Below are positions 44,545-56,165 of a stretch of DNA of 64,000 bases, one piece after another. Made by a program: the position numbers and the translations under genes. The notes under the pieces are model-generated. The model was not told where the DNA came from. It saw only the letters and a list, made by a program, of their open reading frames with translations, and did no database searches. The stretch lies in the NCBI RefSeq assembly GCF_042477335.2, contig NC_091245.1:118144501-118208500 (forward strand), given 5' to 3'. This DNA comes from Ovis canadensis (Eukaryota; Chordata; Mammalia; Artiodactyla; Bovidae). The first letter of the stretch is position 1. Each line of letters starts with the position of its first letter.

Positions 44545-44735
44545 GTCATTGCACGCCCAGCGCTTTGCATGTTTGTTGTCCTTTCATTCTTGCAACCCCC
44601 TTAGGTGCAGAAACCGGCATTAGCCCCATTCCACTGAGACATAGGGAGTCTCACAAGGTCACAGGGAGTCCAGAGTTAGTCTTGTGAGCTCAGGGTCTCT
44701 GACTCCATCACCCACTCCGCTCTGCTGTTAAGCCC
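44545..44735 (+). mobile_element. MIR
   Basis: 'cattcttgcaacccccttag', 'ccccattccactgagacata' and 'gtctcacaaggtcacaggga' follow MIR in forward orientation. Confidence 0.65.
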
Positions 44736-44881
44736 ACTGAGAACAGAAATCTGTTTCTAAGGTCGGTTTTCTGATCTGAGACCACAGGGTGTGCCAGGCT
44801 CTGAGTTCTTATGAAGCCAAGGCAGAACCAGACCAGAAACAGGCCAAACCCTCTCATTCTGGCAAATATTAACTGCTGTAA

Positions 44882-45098
44882 GAGCTCCCCCAGGAGCTCA
44901 GCAGTAAAGAATCCGCCTGCCAGTGTAGGAGATGTGGGTTTGATCCCTGGGCTGGAAAGATCCCTGACTTGGAAGAGGGTATGGCAACCCACTCCAGTAT
45001 TCTTGCCTGAAGAATCCCATGGACAGAGGAAGGAGCCTGGCGGGCTACAGTCCGTGGGGTCCCAAAGATTAGGACTGAAACAGCTGAGCACAGCACAC
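44882..45098 (+). mobile_element. Bov-tA SINE
   Basis: Complete plus-strand element; B-box region gggtttgatccc; body to 'agctgagcacagcacacaca'. Confidence 0.88.
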
Positions 45099-45640
45099 AC
45101 AGTCCCTGTAAGTCCTGACACCAGCTAGGAGCCAGACATTTAAAAGTGAAGGAAGATCAGATCCCATTCTCTGTTGCTCCTGACATAGTCCAGTGCGGGC
45201 TCTGACAGGCTGAAGAAGGGCAGAGGCCTGGACATGGAGGGAGGGGGGTCAGTGGACCTCCTGGGGATGTGATATCTGACTTGAAACCTGAGGAATGAGT
45301 AAGGTAGCCATGTGCGTGGTGGTGGTGGCGAAGGCACTGGGATGTGGTAAGGCAAGTAACCCATGAGAGATCCGGCAGTAAGAGAGAGTGCAGAGCCTGG
45401 CAGAAGTGGCGGTCTGGGCACTAGAACTTGGAGGGCACAGCGAAGGGAGAGAAAACGCAGCTGTGGATGCTCAAAGTCATAGCCATGAGGTTCGGTTCGC
45501 CTCTAGGACGACCACGCTGGCTCCAGGGCACACAGAGGGAAAGGGCAGCCCTCCCTGGTTGCATGGCATGCGTGACACGTTGCTTCAGTCAGTCAGACTC
45601 AGTAGGGCGGGGCTCTTATAGATCAGTAGCCCCCCAGGGA
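45099..45640. other. Mostly unrecognised, possible ancient repeat
   Basis: Around 45240-45440, 'gtgatatctgacttgaaacc' with 'aggaatgagtaaggtagcca' resembles an ancient repeat phrase. Not assignable. Confidence 0.35.
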
Positions 45641-45641
45641 A

Positions 45642-45880
45642 GAAGTGAAAGTGGTAGCTGCTCTGTCGAGTCCGACCCTTTGCAACCCCATGGACGGGAA
45701 CCTGCCAGGCTGCTCTGTCCATGGGACTCTCCAGGCAAGAACACTGGAGTGGGTTGCCATGCCCTCCTCCAGGGGATTGTCCCTCCTCCAGGGGATGTCC
45801 CCACCCAGGGATTGAACCTGTGTCTCTTACATCTCCTGCATTGGCAGGCAGGTTCTTTACCACTAGAACCACAATGGGAT
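45642..45880 (-). mobile_element. Bov-tA SINE with internal tandem duplication
   Basis: Minus-strand element in which 'cctcctccaggggat' occurs twice in tandem (about 45764-45797). Reversed head ends 'ctagaaccacaatggg'. Confidence 0.87.
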
Positions 45881-46194
45881 AAACACCACTGTTATCATGG
45901 GTGCAGGGGTGGAGCTTCAAAGCTGGGTCTGGGGAAGGGTCCCAAGAAGGCTGGCAGAGCCTCCTGCTGCACTACGGGATGCACCAAGGCCCTGGAGTGC
46001 GCCACTGGGGGAAAGAGGGCCAGAAACTCAGGGGGCAAGAACCCACAACCTGCCTTTATGGACCCATGTACCCTGGGTAGAAGCATCGATAAGCAGGCAC
46101 CACCCTGGGGTTGGGGGGTCCAACCCAGTCAGAGTTTTGGCAAGCCCAGAGCAGTTGTTGGGGGCAACAGGTCTTGTTTCTCTTCCCTTCCAAT

Positions 46195-46305
46195 CCATCC
46201 TCTTCAGTGCCGCCAGAGGGATCTGGTATGAAACGTAGCCTCTCATATCATCCGTCTGCTCAGAGCTGCTCCGTGCTGTTAACACCGCTGAAGCCTTAAA
46301 CTGGA
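46195..46305 (+). mobile_element. Possible L2 fragment
   Basis: 'catcctcttcagtgccgcca' and 'ctcatatcatccgtctgctc' follow the L2 region upstream of the 3' end. Confidence 0.45.
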
Positions 46306-46384
46306 GTAAGGCAGCCGCCCCACACTATACAAGTAGTCATCACATTCTTCACTTCCACATGCTCCCAATTTTGAAAAAGTCACT

Positions 46385-47340
46385 TAAATTTAAGAATGTA
46401 ACAGAGAAGTCAGTAAGAATGGTTAATTTTCTTAAATGTCATCCTCTGAGTACACATAGTTTTAAGATTTGATGTGATGCTGTGGGACGCACAAACTCTT
46501 CAGCTGCTTACTGAAGGGTGATGTTTTGTCCACATAAAGCTCTTATTTGATTGTTCAAGTTGTGAGCTGAACTAGCTGCTCTTCCTGGAAAATACCATCT
46601 TCATGGAAAAAGTGACTGGACAAACTATGATTGTGATTTGTTAGACATTTTCTCAAAAATAAGAAAAGTGAATTTGTCGATTGAAGGGGGAAAATCTGAC
46701 AGTTTTTGTTGCCAATGACAGAATTGGAGAATTCAGAAGAAAATTAGACTCTTGAACACTCACCAGTGCTTTTGAGATTAACAGCTCCCCAATCCTGGAA
46801 GACTTTTCTCATGAGATGAGTGGTGATGCGGACAAATGTGGTGTTGAATTTGGTGTACTGAAATGTGTTAGTGTTGGGAAGAGTTGTCTAGCTCATAGAA
46901 TCACTAGATTTCAAAAGACCAATGAACAATAAGTGGAGCTGTGTTACAAAATCAACCATGGATTAAAATAATCTACTCAAAGTGCAAGTTTGACCAGTGA
47001 GTTTTTCAAAAATAAACTTAATTTTTAAAATGTATTTTATTGAATTATAGTTGATTTACAATGTTATATTTCTCTGTACAACAAAGTGCTTCAGTTATGC
47101 AAATATATATTATTTTTCATATTCTTTTCCATTATGGTTTATTATACAATATTGAAAATAGTTCCTTGTGCTATACAGTAGGACTTTGTTGTTTATCCAT
47201 TCTCTGTATAGTAACTTGCATCTGCTAATCCCAAATCCGCAATCCTTCTGCCCCTTGGCAACCACAAGCCTGTTCTCGACGTCTAAAAATAAACTTTGTT
47301 TTAAAGCAGTTCTTGATTTAATGACAAATTATGAAGCTAG
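46385..47340 (+). pseudogene. hAT-type transposase-like remnant (ZBED/FAM200-like)
   Basis: Read across frameshifts, the plus strand resembles the C-terminal half of hAT-family transposases of the ZBED/FAM200/GTF2IRD2 type. Short matching blocks, in order, are FSQK (near 46650), TVFVANDRIGEFRRKL (about 46700-46748) and SPILEDFSHEMSGDADKC (about 46785-46838). Such enzymes mobilise cut-and-paste DNA elements, and related copies have been domesticated in mammals. Stops, frameshifts and an L1 inserted at 47020-47284 show this copy is dead. No terminal inverted repeats were found. It could be a remnant of the transposon or a degraded retrocopy of a domesticated gene. The assignment rests on remembered family sequence. 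Confidence 0.5.
47008..47296 (-). mobile_element. L1 3' end with 12-bp target duplication
   Basis: Perfect direct repeat aaaaataaactt at 47008-47019 and 47285-47296. Between them is a reversed L1 3' UTR ('gtgctatacagtaggacttt'). Confidence 0.85.
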
Positions 47341-47364
47341 CTTGGTGAGTTCCCACTTAACCAG

Positions 47365-48165
47365 TGCAGTTTCCCCTATTATTAACATCTCGTATTAATA
47401 CATTTGCTGTGATTAATGATCCAATATGGACACATGATGGCCAACTAAAAGTCCATTATTTATTCAGATTTCCAGAGTTTTTACCTAACTAACTTTTTCT
47501 GTCCCAGAACTCCATGCAGGGTATCATATTATGTGTAGTCACCATGTCTCCTCTTGCTCTGACAATTTCTCTGACTTTCCTTGTTTGTGATGATCACCTT
47601 GATAGTTTTGAAGAATTTTGGTTATGTACTTTGCAGAATGTTGCTCTTATGAATCTGTTTGATATTTTTCTCATGACTTGACTGGGGTTATGGCTTGGGG
47701 GATAAAGACCATGGAAGTGAAGTGGTGTTCTTACCACATCATATCAAAAGTATATACCATCCATCTGGTGCGTGCGTCTTATGTTCCCTTCAGTCACAGG
47801 CTGAGGTCGTGTTTGTAGTTTCTGCACCATTAAGTTACTCTTCCTTTTCATACTGTCATTATTGGAAGGAAATTGCTAACTGCAACCCACACTTGAGGAG
47901 TGGGAAGTTAAACACCCCCTTCCTTGAAGGCAGAGTATATGCATGTATTATTTGAAGTTGTCCACATGGAAGATTTATCATTTCTCCTCCGTTTATTTTT
48001 TTTCAATCATTCTTATACATCAATATGGATTCATATTTATTTTATACTTTGGGTTATAATCCAGTATACTTCTTTATTAATTTTGTTCCTTAATTTTTTT
48101 AGTTTTGGGCACCCCAGCTCTCGCAATGGACTCCCGTGTCCCTCTGATGTGTCCCATCATTGTGT

Positions 48166-48196
<31 letters not shown>

Positions 48197-48260
48197 AAAG
48201 CACTGAGACTCATCTTGTATAGTTCCTGCCTCAGCCCTACTAGAATCAGTCATTTTTCCC
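47365..48260 (-). mobile_element. L1M-type LINE noncoding region
   Basis: About 900 bp follow an ancient L1 noncoding order in reverse: 'cagtttcccctattattaac', 'tttccttgtttgtgatgatc', 'gactggggttatggcttggg', 'acacttgaggagtgggaagt' and 'tttatactttgggttataat'. Confidence 0.65.
48161..48196 (+). repeat. (TG)18 microsatellite, one interruption
   Basis: Nearly pure TG dinucleotides, with a single tgta at 48167-48170. Confidence 0.95.
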
Positions 48261-48636
48261 AGCACCTCCAATTCCTTGTATTAGAGAATGGTATTAGAAA
48301 TCAAGATCTAGGTGCTAAGTACTCATGGATTTTAACATAACAGAGAACTTGGTTTCAGATTCAAACAACCTTTAGGGAGCTACAACTTGTCAAGTTTGGC
48401 TTTAATAGGATTACATGTACCTGTTTCTCTCTTGCACAAGGACAGGGGCTTCTAAGATTCACTGCTCTACCATGGTTCAGAATGTAATGCCAGGCATATA
48501 TTTGGCGTCCAGATATGTTTGTTGAACAGCTGACCCAGTGAAACTGTCTCTTCCAGAGACTGATCAGGCATCTCTGCTGGCTTTACATCTGAATGAAATT
48601 TGTTTTTCTCCATTTCCCTAGGGCAAAAACCAAGTG

Positions 48637-48879
48637 TTTACATCTTGGAAAGTGAAAGTATTCGTCTCACAGCAGTGTCCAACTCTTTGCAACCCCATGG
48701 ACTCGCCAGGCTCCTCTGTCCATGGAATTCTCCAGGCAAGAATATTGGAGTGGGTAGCTATTCCTTTCTCCAGCAGATCTTCCTGACCCAGGGTTTGAAC
48801 TTGGGTCTCCTTTACAGTCTGAGCCACGAGGGAAACTCCATCTTTTCATCTGAATTAAATGAAATTTACATCTTGGAAA
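48637..48879 (-). mobile_element. Bov-tA SINE with 15-bp direct repeats and filler
   Basis: The SINE is about 48650-48839. Perfect direct repeats tttacatcttggaaa lie at 48637-48651 and 48865-48879. Between the SINE head and the right repeat are 25 extra bases (48840-48864) resembling upstream flank near 48588-48602 ('catctgaatgaaatttg'), suggesting a larger target duplication later shortened. Confidence 0.82.
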
Positions 48880-49365
48880 TTGTCTAGCAGGAAATAACTG
48901 GTCATTGCCCTTCAGGGCCAGTGGACATAGAACAGTCAGTTGCATCCAAATGTAGTCCTAATCCCATAACATAAATAGGCCAGGAGCAAGCAATTAGCCA
49001 GTCAAAAAAACTGTAGGCAGCTAGCCTTAATAATGAAATGTGAAACAGATCTTATGCTAGCTAGTGGTCAGATTTATCCAAATTCAACAGCTATGATTCC
49101 TCTTAAAAATGATATACAAATGTGACCAAGTCCTTGCTCCCTCAATAGTTTAGCATTTGCTTTCTGGCAGGCATGAGATAAAAGGATGTACAAAGAAGAC
49201 AATAGAAAGAGACAATGCAAAGAAGAGAATTCAGCTTGCGGTGCTCTTCGCCAGGCACATGCGGGTAAACGCCAATACGCTGCTTTTTCAGATATTTCAG
49301 GCTAGAATCACAGCAGTGTCCTTTTTGCCACTCACTTGGTATATGAAAATGTTTTGGCCTAAATG
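48880..49365. other. Unrecognised sequence
   Basis: Nothing recognised. Confidence 0.4.
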
Positions 49366-49620
49366 GTCTAGATGTATGCTATTCAATACAGTAGACACTA
49401 CCCACATGTGACTACTGAGTGGTTGAAATGTGGTTAGTGGGACATGTTGAAAAATAATATCTGGAATATATAGGACTTATTAAAACTTATATCACCTATC
49501 ATCCATTGCTTCTTACCATTTTTAAACATGGCTAATGGAAAATCTTAAATTCCACAAGTGGCTCATATTGTATCCTGAGTGGATATGCAGCCTCACTTTA
49601 TCATCTGATATTCAGTTAGC
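49366..49620. mobile_element. Possible non-autonomous hAT element
   Basis: 'tgctattcaatacagtagac', 'actacccacatgtgactact' and 'ggttgaaatgtggttagtgg' resemble a MER-type hAT element. Termini not defined. Confidence 0.4.
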
Positions 49621-50386
49621 AGAGGCATTGGTTAGAGTCATTTCTCTGTCCCATATGATTGCTCACTTGGCTAGAAAGCCCTGCTTTTAACTCCAAGCCA
49701 TGGTCTCTGCCTGCCTTTGCAAAGCAAGGTAATTAACCTAAGATCACTTGGAACAGGCTCTTGCCTGTCTCCTGATAACATCACGTGGAACCCCCCACCT
49801 GAAAGGTAATCTCCCAGCAAATCTCAGGCTGGCCGTCAGGCAAGATCTGAGGACAAAGAAGGGGTTGTTGATGGAACGTTCCAATCCTTAGAGGAAGGTC
49901 AATCCCAAATTCATCCTTTCTCCTCTCCATGTCCTCCTGCACCTGAGGAAACCTTCATTCCCCTCAGAAGCTCCCCTCAAAGACCCCTATCTCTGAGCCT
50001 CCCTGCCTTCCTACTCTGCCAGAGTTCTCAGTAGCAGCCCTGGTTCGTGGTGGGCATGGCAGCCTCCCTAGAAAAACTCCCTCTGAGCTGCTCTCCTGGC
50101 CAGGCTGGCTCCCAGACACCGGCCTGACATCCCGCAAAGGCTAGTTAGAAGCCAGTTCCATGCTCTGGGTTTGCATTTGTCAAAGGCAGTCTTCTACCAC
50201 AAGGGAAGACAGGGTGTGGTAAGACTTACTTGGTATTCCTTGTTTCAAAAGGCATCACCAGGTTTCCAGTCACTCAGGCCCAAAAGGGCTTTAATCTCTC
50301 TTCCCTTTTCTGATCAGTGAATAAGTCCTGCGACTTTTACCACTAAATCATTCCCCTGTTAGGACGCTTTCTTCCCCTTTCCATCT
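49621..50386. other. Unrecognised sequence
   Basis: C-rich near 49920-50110; no long open frame, repeat or RNA gene recognised. Confidence 0.4.
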
Positions 50387-50602
50387 TCCTGGCTTCCCTG
50401 GTGGCTCAGACACTGAAGCGTCTGCCTGCAATGTGGGAGACCGGGGTTTAATCCCTGGGTTGGGAAGATGCCCTGGAGAAGGAAATGGCACTCCACTCCA
50501 GTACTCTTGCCTGGAAAATCCCATGGACGGAGGAGCCTGGTAGGCTACAGTCCGTGGGGTCACAAAGAGTTGGACACAACTGAGCGACTTCACTTTCACT
50601 CC
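50387..50602 (+). mobile_element. Bov-tA SINE
   Basis: Complete plus-strand element, 'ggcttccctggtggctcaga' to 'gcgacttcactttcact'. Confidence 0.9.
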
Positions 50603-51149
50603 CCCTTCCCATCCTCCTACACCAGGACATTACTCTGCCCAGAGTCACTACAATGATGGCCCACAGGTTCCATGTGGCTACTGATCTCACACTTTTAACA
50701 CAAGTCTGGCAATCAGGAATCTTTATCTTCCTTTAGTGATAACAGAGATTTGGGGGAGGGGAGTGTTAAACGTGCTGCTTTCAGTGGCAGAAGCACAAAG
50801 AAAGCACGTCTGGGTTCACAGTACTCTCATGCGCCTCTACACTGGTTTCCCTATCTCTGTGAAATGAGAAAGAAAGAACTGAGGTCCTATCCGTCTAAGC
50901 TGTTTCAGTTTCTCCTTAAGTCAAAGTGTGGATGAAAAGTTTAATCCATCACCTAGGTGTTCCAAACATCTGGCTATTGCACGTTGTAGGACCAGCCGGC
51001 TGACATGGTGGAGTCTTGACTTGTTGGGATCTATACTTGGGCCTCTGTTTTATATTGCTCACTGTGTTTTGTTCTGTATATGTCTCATACAGTTCATTAA
51101 ATAGTCAAATATTTTCTTAAATAAATATGCTAAAAATATTTACAGATAT
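50603..51149. other. Unrecognised sequence
   Basis: Nothing recognised. Confidence 0.4.
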
Positions 51150-51670
51150 GCTTTGCCTCCTTACTAACTTTTAAGCTTTATAAGGATGGAAGTTGTATCC
51201 TTATCTTTATGGCATCCCTTAGCAGGGCCTCTTTCCCGTCGATGTTCAGGAAAGGTTTGTTGAATTGAATCCTTTCTGATGCCTGGTGGATAAAGTCCCA
51301 TCTGTTAAGGAGGCATCTGAAGTCCTTCGCATCCACACAGCCATAATTTAATTTCACAGCCTTGGCTCAGCCACCCCCTGACCCCTTTCCCCTGCCTCCA
51401 GTGTTCAGCCTCAATAGGCATCTTCCTCCTGCACTCTGTTCTACACTAATTATTTCCTCTTTCTGGATTGTCCTTCCTGTATTCCTGGCATTCTCTGCAT
51501 CTTTCAAGGCCCCGATTAAATATCGCCTCCACCATGATGTCATTCCTAATCCTCTTCTCACTTTGCCTCTATGGAACACCGCACACACCCTTGTTAAAAG
51601 TCCAGTTATATCATAATGATCTATTTACAAATCTTTCCTCACCAGCCAGGATTATGCTCTGTGGGGAAAG
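51150..51670 (+). mobile_element. L2 LINE 3' regions (two adjacent pieces)
   Basis: First piece 51150-51275 ends 'ggtttgttgaattgaatc'. Second piece 51285-51670 shows 'ggataaagtcccatctgtta', 'ctggattgtccttcctgtat' and 'catctttcaaggccccgatt'. The second begins upstream in the element relative to the end of the first, so there were two insertions or a rearrangement. Confidence 0.65.
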
Positions 51671-51746
51671 ATTAATTATTTCCAGAACCTAGTGAGGCAG
51701 GAAAATATGTTACTCTAAAATAGTATTTTATTTTATTGCAGGAGGA

Positions 51747-52076
51747 TTAAGCAAAGGAAAAAGAGTGAGGATTCAGGACAGGGCGGGGCGGAATATCTTG
51801 ATTGAAAACATAATTAAGAAAAGCTTCTTCTAGCGTTATTCCATAAAAAGGGATCCCTGGCTTGATTACGAGAAGGAAAAGGGTGGGAGAATACAGAGGT
51901 GTCCTAGTAATGTTAACCGAAGACCCAAGAGAAACCACTGCAAGGTGGGTCAGGACCATGACACCTGTGAAAAAGGGGAAGATGGCACGGCCTGTGGTGA
52001 TGGGCACGTCAGAATAACGTCCAACACCAGATGGGGTCCTTAACCTTAAGTCTTCAGCTACACTGACCTTGTCCAA
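51747..52076 (-). other. Unrecognised 109-codon open frame with AATAAA just downstream
   Basis: The frame is hydrophobic in its middle (AIFPFFTGVMVLTHLAVVSL, about residues 31-50) and begins with acidic/basic residues. On the minus strand AATAAA occurs within about 20 bases after the stop. I recognise no family. It could be a small retrocopy, an endogenous-retrovirus fragment or chance. No splice sites were identified. Confidence 0.3.
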
Positions 52077-53295
52077 GACCCAAGGCTAGAATATGGCCAT
52101 GGGGCTGGAGAGAGAAATCCAGCCTAAGGAAAAAGGGACCGAAACTAGACATAGGTTGCATATAGAAAATAAGACATATATGCTTCTTATAAAGCTGAGA
52201 TTTCAAACTAAAATTCATGCTCACTATTCCAGATTAGTGACTGACACAGCAAACTTTCTGAAAAAGTTTGTCTTAACTTAAATGCTGAATGGATGAATGA
52301 ATAAATGTATCAGCACTTAGATTTGCCATGCAATTCTTGAACTTTTTATGGTAGATTTAATGGGTACTTAATTGTTGGAGTTTGGGGGAATGATAAATAA
52401 CATCCTTGATTTTGTTTCCCAAGTTTGTAACTAACTTGCAAATATTACAAAGGAATCAGCCATGTGGAGATTTTTGTAAAAAATCAGCTTTATTGGTCAA
52501 TCTAACTAAAGGGTGATCCATTAATAGCCACATTCAGGATCCCTAACACAATTGCTGTGAATGGAACTGTTCCCTAAACTGCATTTCTGTTCCAGGACCT
52601 TCCACACGGATGAACCAGGAACACCCAGTGCTGAGTCCAGGCCACCGAGGCACCAAAGACCCATAAACTCAGCAGGGCTGGTCCACACATGCTCAGCTCC
52701 TTTCCTCACACCATCGATCAGATACTTTATCCACTCCTTCAGGATAAGCAAATTAGAGAGGACAAAAAAGGCCAGGGGTGTTTCTCTAGGGGAAACATGT
52801 TTCTCTTCACAGAAGCATGAGACAAGCGGAATGAAGTTGCCTCTCTAAATCAGTACCTACTGCGTTACTGGCATGAGGTATGATAAGTGATCATGCAGCT
52901 CCACTTGGCCTCCCAGATGACTTCATCCCCTCCTCCCCCTATTAGGAGGCCCCCACCCAGGCCTGTCTGTTCAAGGGTCTGATGGGGCACACCTGAGGCC
53001 TTAGATGTCTTCACGCCCTTTCTACTACTTCAGAGTAGAAGCAGATTTCCTTAGAAGGAAGCTGTTTCCTGCTTTCTCCTTGAGAAAATGTTAGAAGAAG
53101 CATTCTGTGTATCGTAAGAAATGAACAGAGTATTTCGGTTTTCTTCAGCTCTCACGTCTCCTAGATCCCAACACAGACATAAAACCGTTCTCAGGATTTG
53201 TCCAAATTATAGCTTAGGGCTAGGACTGAGAAAATATCTGATCAGCTGGGAGTGTAACTTCTGGTTAAACCTCCTCATAAATATGTATGTATATG
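52077..53295. other. Unrecognised sequence
   Basis: A 76-codon minus frame at 52521-52751 is followed within about 30 bases by AATAAA on the same strand (near 52490). No family is recognised. Confidence 0.35.
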
Positions 53296-54104
53296 CAAAA
53301 AGTGGAAGCTGTGACAGATTTTTTTTCTTGGGCTCCAAAATCACTGCCAATGGTGACTATAGCCATGAAATTAGGCTTTCCTGGCAGCTCAGTCAGTAAA
53401 GAATCTGCCTGCAGTGCAGGAGACCCAGGTTCGATCCCTGAGTCAAGAAGATCCCCTGGAGAAGGAAATGGCAAACCACTCCAGAATCCTTGCCATGAAA
53501 ATCCTGTGGACAGAGGATCTTAGTGGGCTGCAGTCTACTGGGTCGCGAAGAGTCGGGCACGACTGAGTGACTAACATTCACTGCTTCTTGGAAGGAAAGC
53601 TGTGACAAACCTAGACAGTGGATTAAAAAGCAGAAACATCACTTTGCAGACAAAGGTCCATATAGTCAAAGTTATGGTTTCTCCAGTAGCCATGTATGGA
53701 TGTGAGAGTTGGATCATAAAGAAAGCTGAGCACCAAAGAATTGATGCTTTTGAATTGTGGTGCTGGAGAAGCCTTTTGAGAGTCTGTTGGACTGCAAGGA
53801 GACCAAATCAGTCACTCCTAAAGAAAATCAAACCTGCATATTCATTGGAAGGACAATGATGAAGCTGAAGCTCCAGTACTTTGGCCACCTGATGGGAAGA
53901 TCCAACTCATTGGAAAAATCCCTGATGCTGGGAAAGATTTAAGCCAAAAGGAGAAGGGGGTGGCAGAGGATGAGATGATTAGATAGCATCACCAACTCAA
54001 TGAACATGAACTTGAGCAAACTCTGGGAGATAGTAGAGGACAGAGGAGTCTGGTGTGTGGCAGTCCATGGTGTCTCAGTCGGATATGATGTAGTGACTGA
54101 ACAA
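53296..54104 (+). mobile_element. BovB LINE, split by a Bov-tA SINE
   Basis: BovB text at 53296-53373 ('gggctccaaaatcactgcca') resumes at 53581 ('ctgcttcttggaaggaaagc') and runs to 'tgtagtgactgaacaac'. Frames 53602-53859 and 53757-53942 encode the C-terminal RT region with frameshifts; this is an older copy. Confidence 0.88.
53374..53580 (+). mobile_element. Bov-tA SINE nested in BovB
   Basis: Complete head ('ggctttcctggcagctcagt', B-box region ggttcgatccc) and body to 'gactgagtgactaacattca'. Same orientation as its host. Confidence 0.9.
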
Positions 54105-54260
54105 CAATATGTATGTGTGTATATATACAATGTACATACATATGTGTATGTAAATAATGTTACATATGTGTATGTAAATAATATATGTGTGTGTGTGAAA
54201 TTTTGAAAATGAATATGGATATATAATATGTAATATATATGAATATATAAAAATTATTTT
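54105..54260 (+). repeat. TA/TG-rich microsatellite tract
   Basis: Imperfect tatg/tgta/ta repeats, including a near-duplicate pair 'acatatgtgtatgtaaataa' at about 54139-54158 and 54162-54181. Confidence 0.85.
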
Positions 54261-54699
54261 TACAGCTGCACTGGTGGCCAAAACTGGGGTATGGAGGAAA
54301 CAGTGTATAGAGTTGCCTGTTCATTCTCCTTCAGGAGGCCAAGTAATCTGCACAAGTTCCACATTGCAGAACCCAGGTAAATGCCCTGGGTTCTAAATGT
54401 ACCACGTAAGTCTACATCTAAATGCTACGTGTAGATGTCCAGGTAAATTTATTTAAGAAGATAGAGAAAGTTGTGATAAAAGTGATTAAATAGATAAACC
54501 ACATTGATGTCCACAAGAGGACCCAGCTCCAAAGTTGGTGCTTTTTAGATCATCTGTATTTTCTAAAATCACAAAATGATCCTTCTACCCTCTGTCTGCC
54601 TTGCCTCAGTTGACTCTCGTGACCTGGGGCATCTGAACACTTCACTTTTTATCCACAGGAGAGGAACAAACCAGGCCTAGATTGCTTCTTAACTGGGTT
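54261..54699. other. Unrecognised sequence
   Basis: Nothing recognised. Confidence 0.4.
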
Positions 54700-55145
54700 A
54701 GGACTAGATTGAACTATGAGTCAAGGAAATACAGAACAACAGTAACTTAAAGAAAGAAGTTTATTTTTCTCTCATATTTGCATTAGGGCATAGATAGCTC
54801 AGGGTTAAAATGGCAGCATGGCTCTCAGGCGTCCTCAGGAATCCAGGTCCCTTCAACCTTATTGTGTTACCATGTGTCGCCTCCAAATTTACGTCACGAC
54901 CTCAAGATGGTTGCTTCAGTTCCAGCCATCACATTACATCCCTGGCCAGGAAGAAGAAAGTGACACAAAAGAAGAGGGGAAGGGCACATGCCAGCTGTCT
55001 CTTAAGGAAATTACCTCAAAGGTGTCATGTGATACTTCTGCTTATCTCATTGGTCAAGATTTAGTCAAATGAACACACTTAGCTGCACTGGAGTTTGAGA
55101 AATGTAGACTTTATTCCAAGTTAACTTGTACCAGCTAAAAATGGA
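54700..55145. mobile_element. Possible ancient interspersed repeat, class uncertain
   Basis: 'gaagtttatttttctctcat', 'ttccagccatcacattacat', 'cattggtcaagatttagtca' and 'tttgagaaatgtagacttta' occur in an order I associate with an ancient mammalian repeat. I cannot name it securely. Confidence 0.35.
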
Positions 55146-55320
55146 AGATATTGCTTTAGGAAAGAATAGATCAGGAGGAATGACTAGCAGCCTCAGCTAC
55201 ACCTTGAAATAGGATGTCTTTGATCTGTGTTAGGAAATCACTAGCAACAAGCTACTGTCGCCAACAGCTTCACCATCAACCTCGTCCAGGGCCTTGGTCA
55301 ATCCTCCACTCCGAGCAGAA

Positions 55321-55570
55321 TGGCCTTTGTGCGTCTGTTCTTGTGCATGTCCAGCATCCTTTCCTCTGTACCTACTCCGGTCCTTTTTAGAATGTCCTCT
55401 CTCTTGCTACTTTTCTAAACTCTACCCATCTCTGAAGGCTCAGTGGAAGTCCCATATTCCTGGTAAAGCCTCTTCTCACCTCCCTATTTCTCAGTAACCT
55501 CACTCTCTTCAGAATGCCCAAAGCACATATTACCTATGCCAGTGACCTGACCCCTCGCATATATAGGCAT
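55321..55570 (+). mobile_element. L2 3' region fragment
   Basis: 'ctctacccatctctgaaggc' then 'ctggtaaagcctcttctcac' follow the L2 3' part. Confidence 0.5.
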
Positions 55571-55579
55571 TTATGTCGA

Positions 55580-55818
55580 ATCTACCTGATGCAAAGAGCC
55601 AACTTATTGGAAAAGACCCTGATGTTGGGAAAGATTGAGGGCAGGAGGAGAAGGGAGCAACAGAGCACGACATAGCTGGATGGCATCACTGACTCAATGA
55701 ACATGAGTCTGAGTAAACTCCTAGAGACAGTGAAGGACAGGGAAGGCCGGCGTGCTGCAGTCCATGGGGTGGCCGAGAGTCAGACATGACTTAGCGACTA
55801 AACAACAACAACAAAGTT
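55580..55818 (+). mobile_element. BovB LINE 3' end (older copy)
   Basis: 'cctgatgcaaagagccaact' to 'ttagcgactaaacaacaaca'. Diverged, no open frame of length. Confidence 0.87.
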
Positions 55819-56165
55819 GAGTTAGTGTGGACCTCTTTTACTTTCAACTAGTCTCCTTGTAGGAGGAAAGATATCATAATTCTCTATACCTCTCACCGTC
55901 CCTGGCATGCATGTACTTCTAAATTTGTGTATGTTGACACTGAGAAGTCAGGGTTGGGGGAACAGCAAAAAACTGAAAGCCAAAAGGAATGAATTAGAAA
56001 ATGCACTCTGATCCTAACTAACTCTACAACCTTGGGCTTAATTTCTCTGAGCTATAGGTTTCTTATCAATAAAAGGAAGGAAGGAATACCAGCCCAGGCT
56101 AACCCAGGAGCTGTGGCAAGGACAACACACACCCTTTATATAATGTCAAACATTACACAAATTAA
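55819..56165. other. Unrecognised sequence
   Basis: Nothing recognised apart from an A-rich patch. Confidence 0.4.

Noticed and set aside
45428..46231. 267-codon plus-strand frame
   Set aside because: Its middle is antisense Bov-tA; the flanking parts have no recognisable domain and several overlapping frames are open on both strands.
54075..54281. 68-codon frames in 54000-54281
   Set aside because: They are translations of a TA/TG microsatellite.
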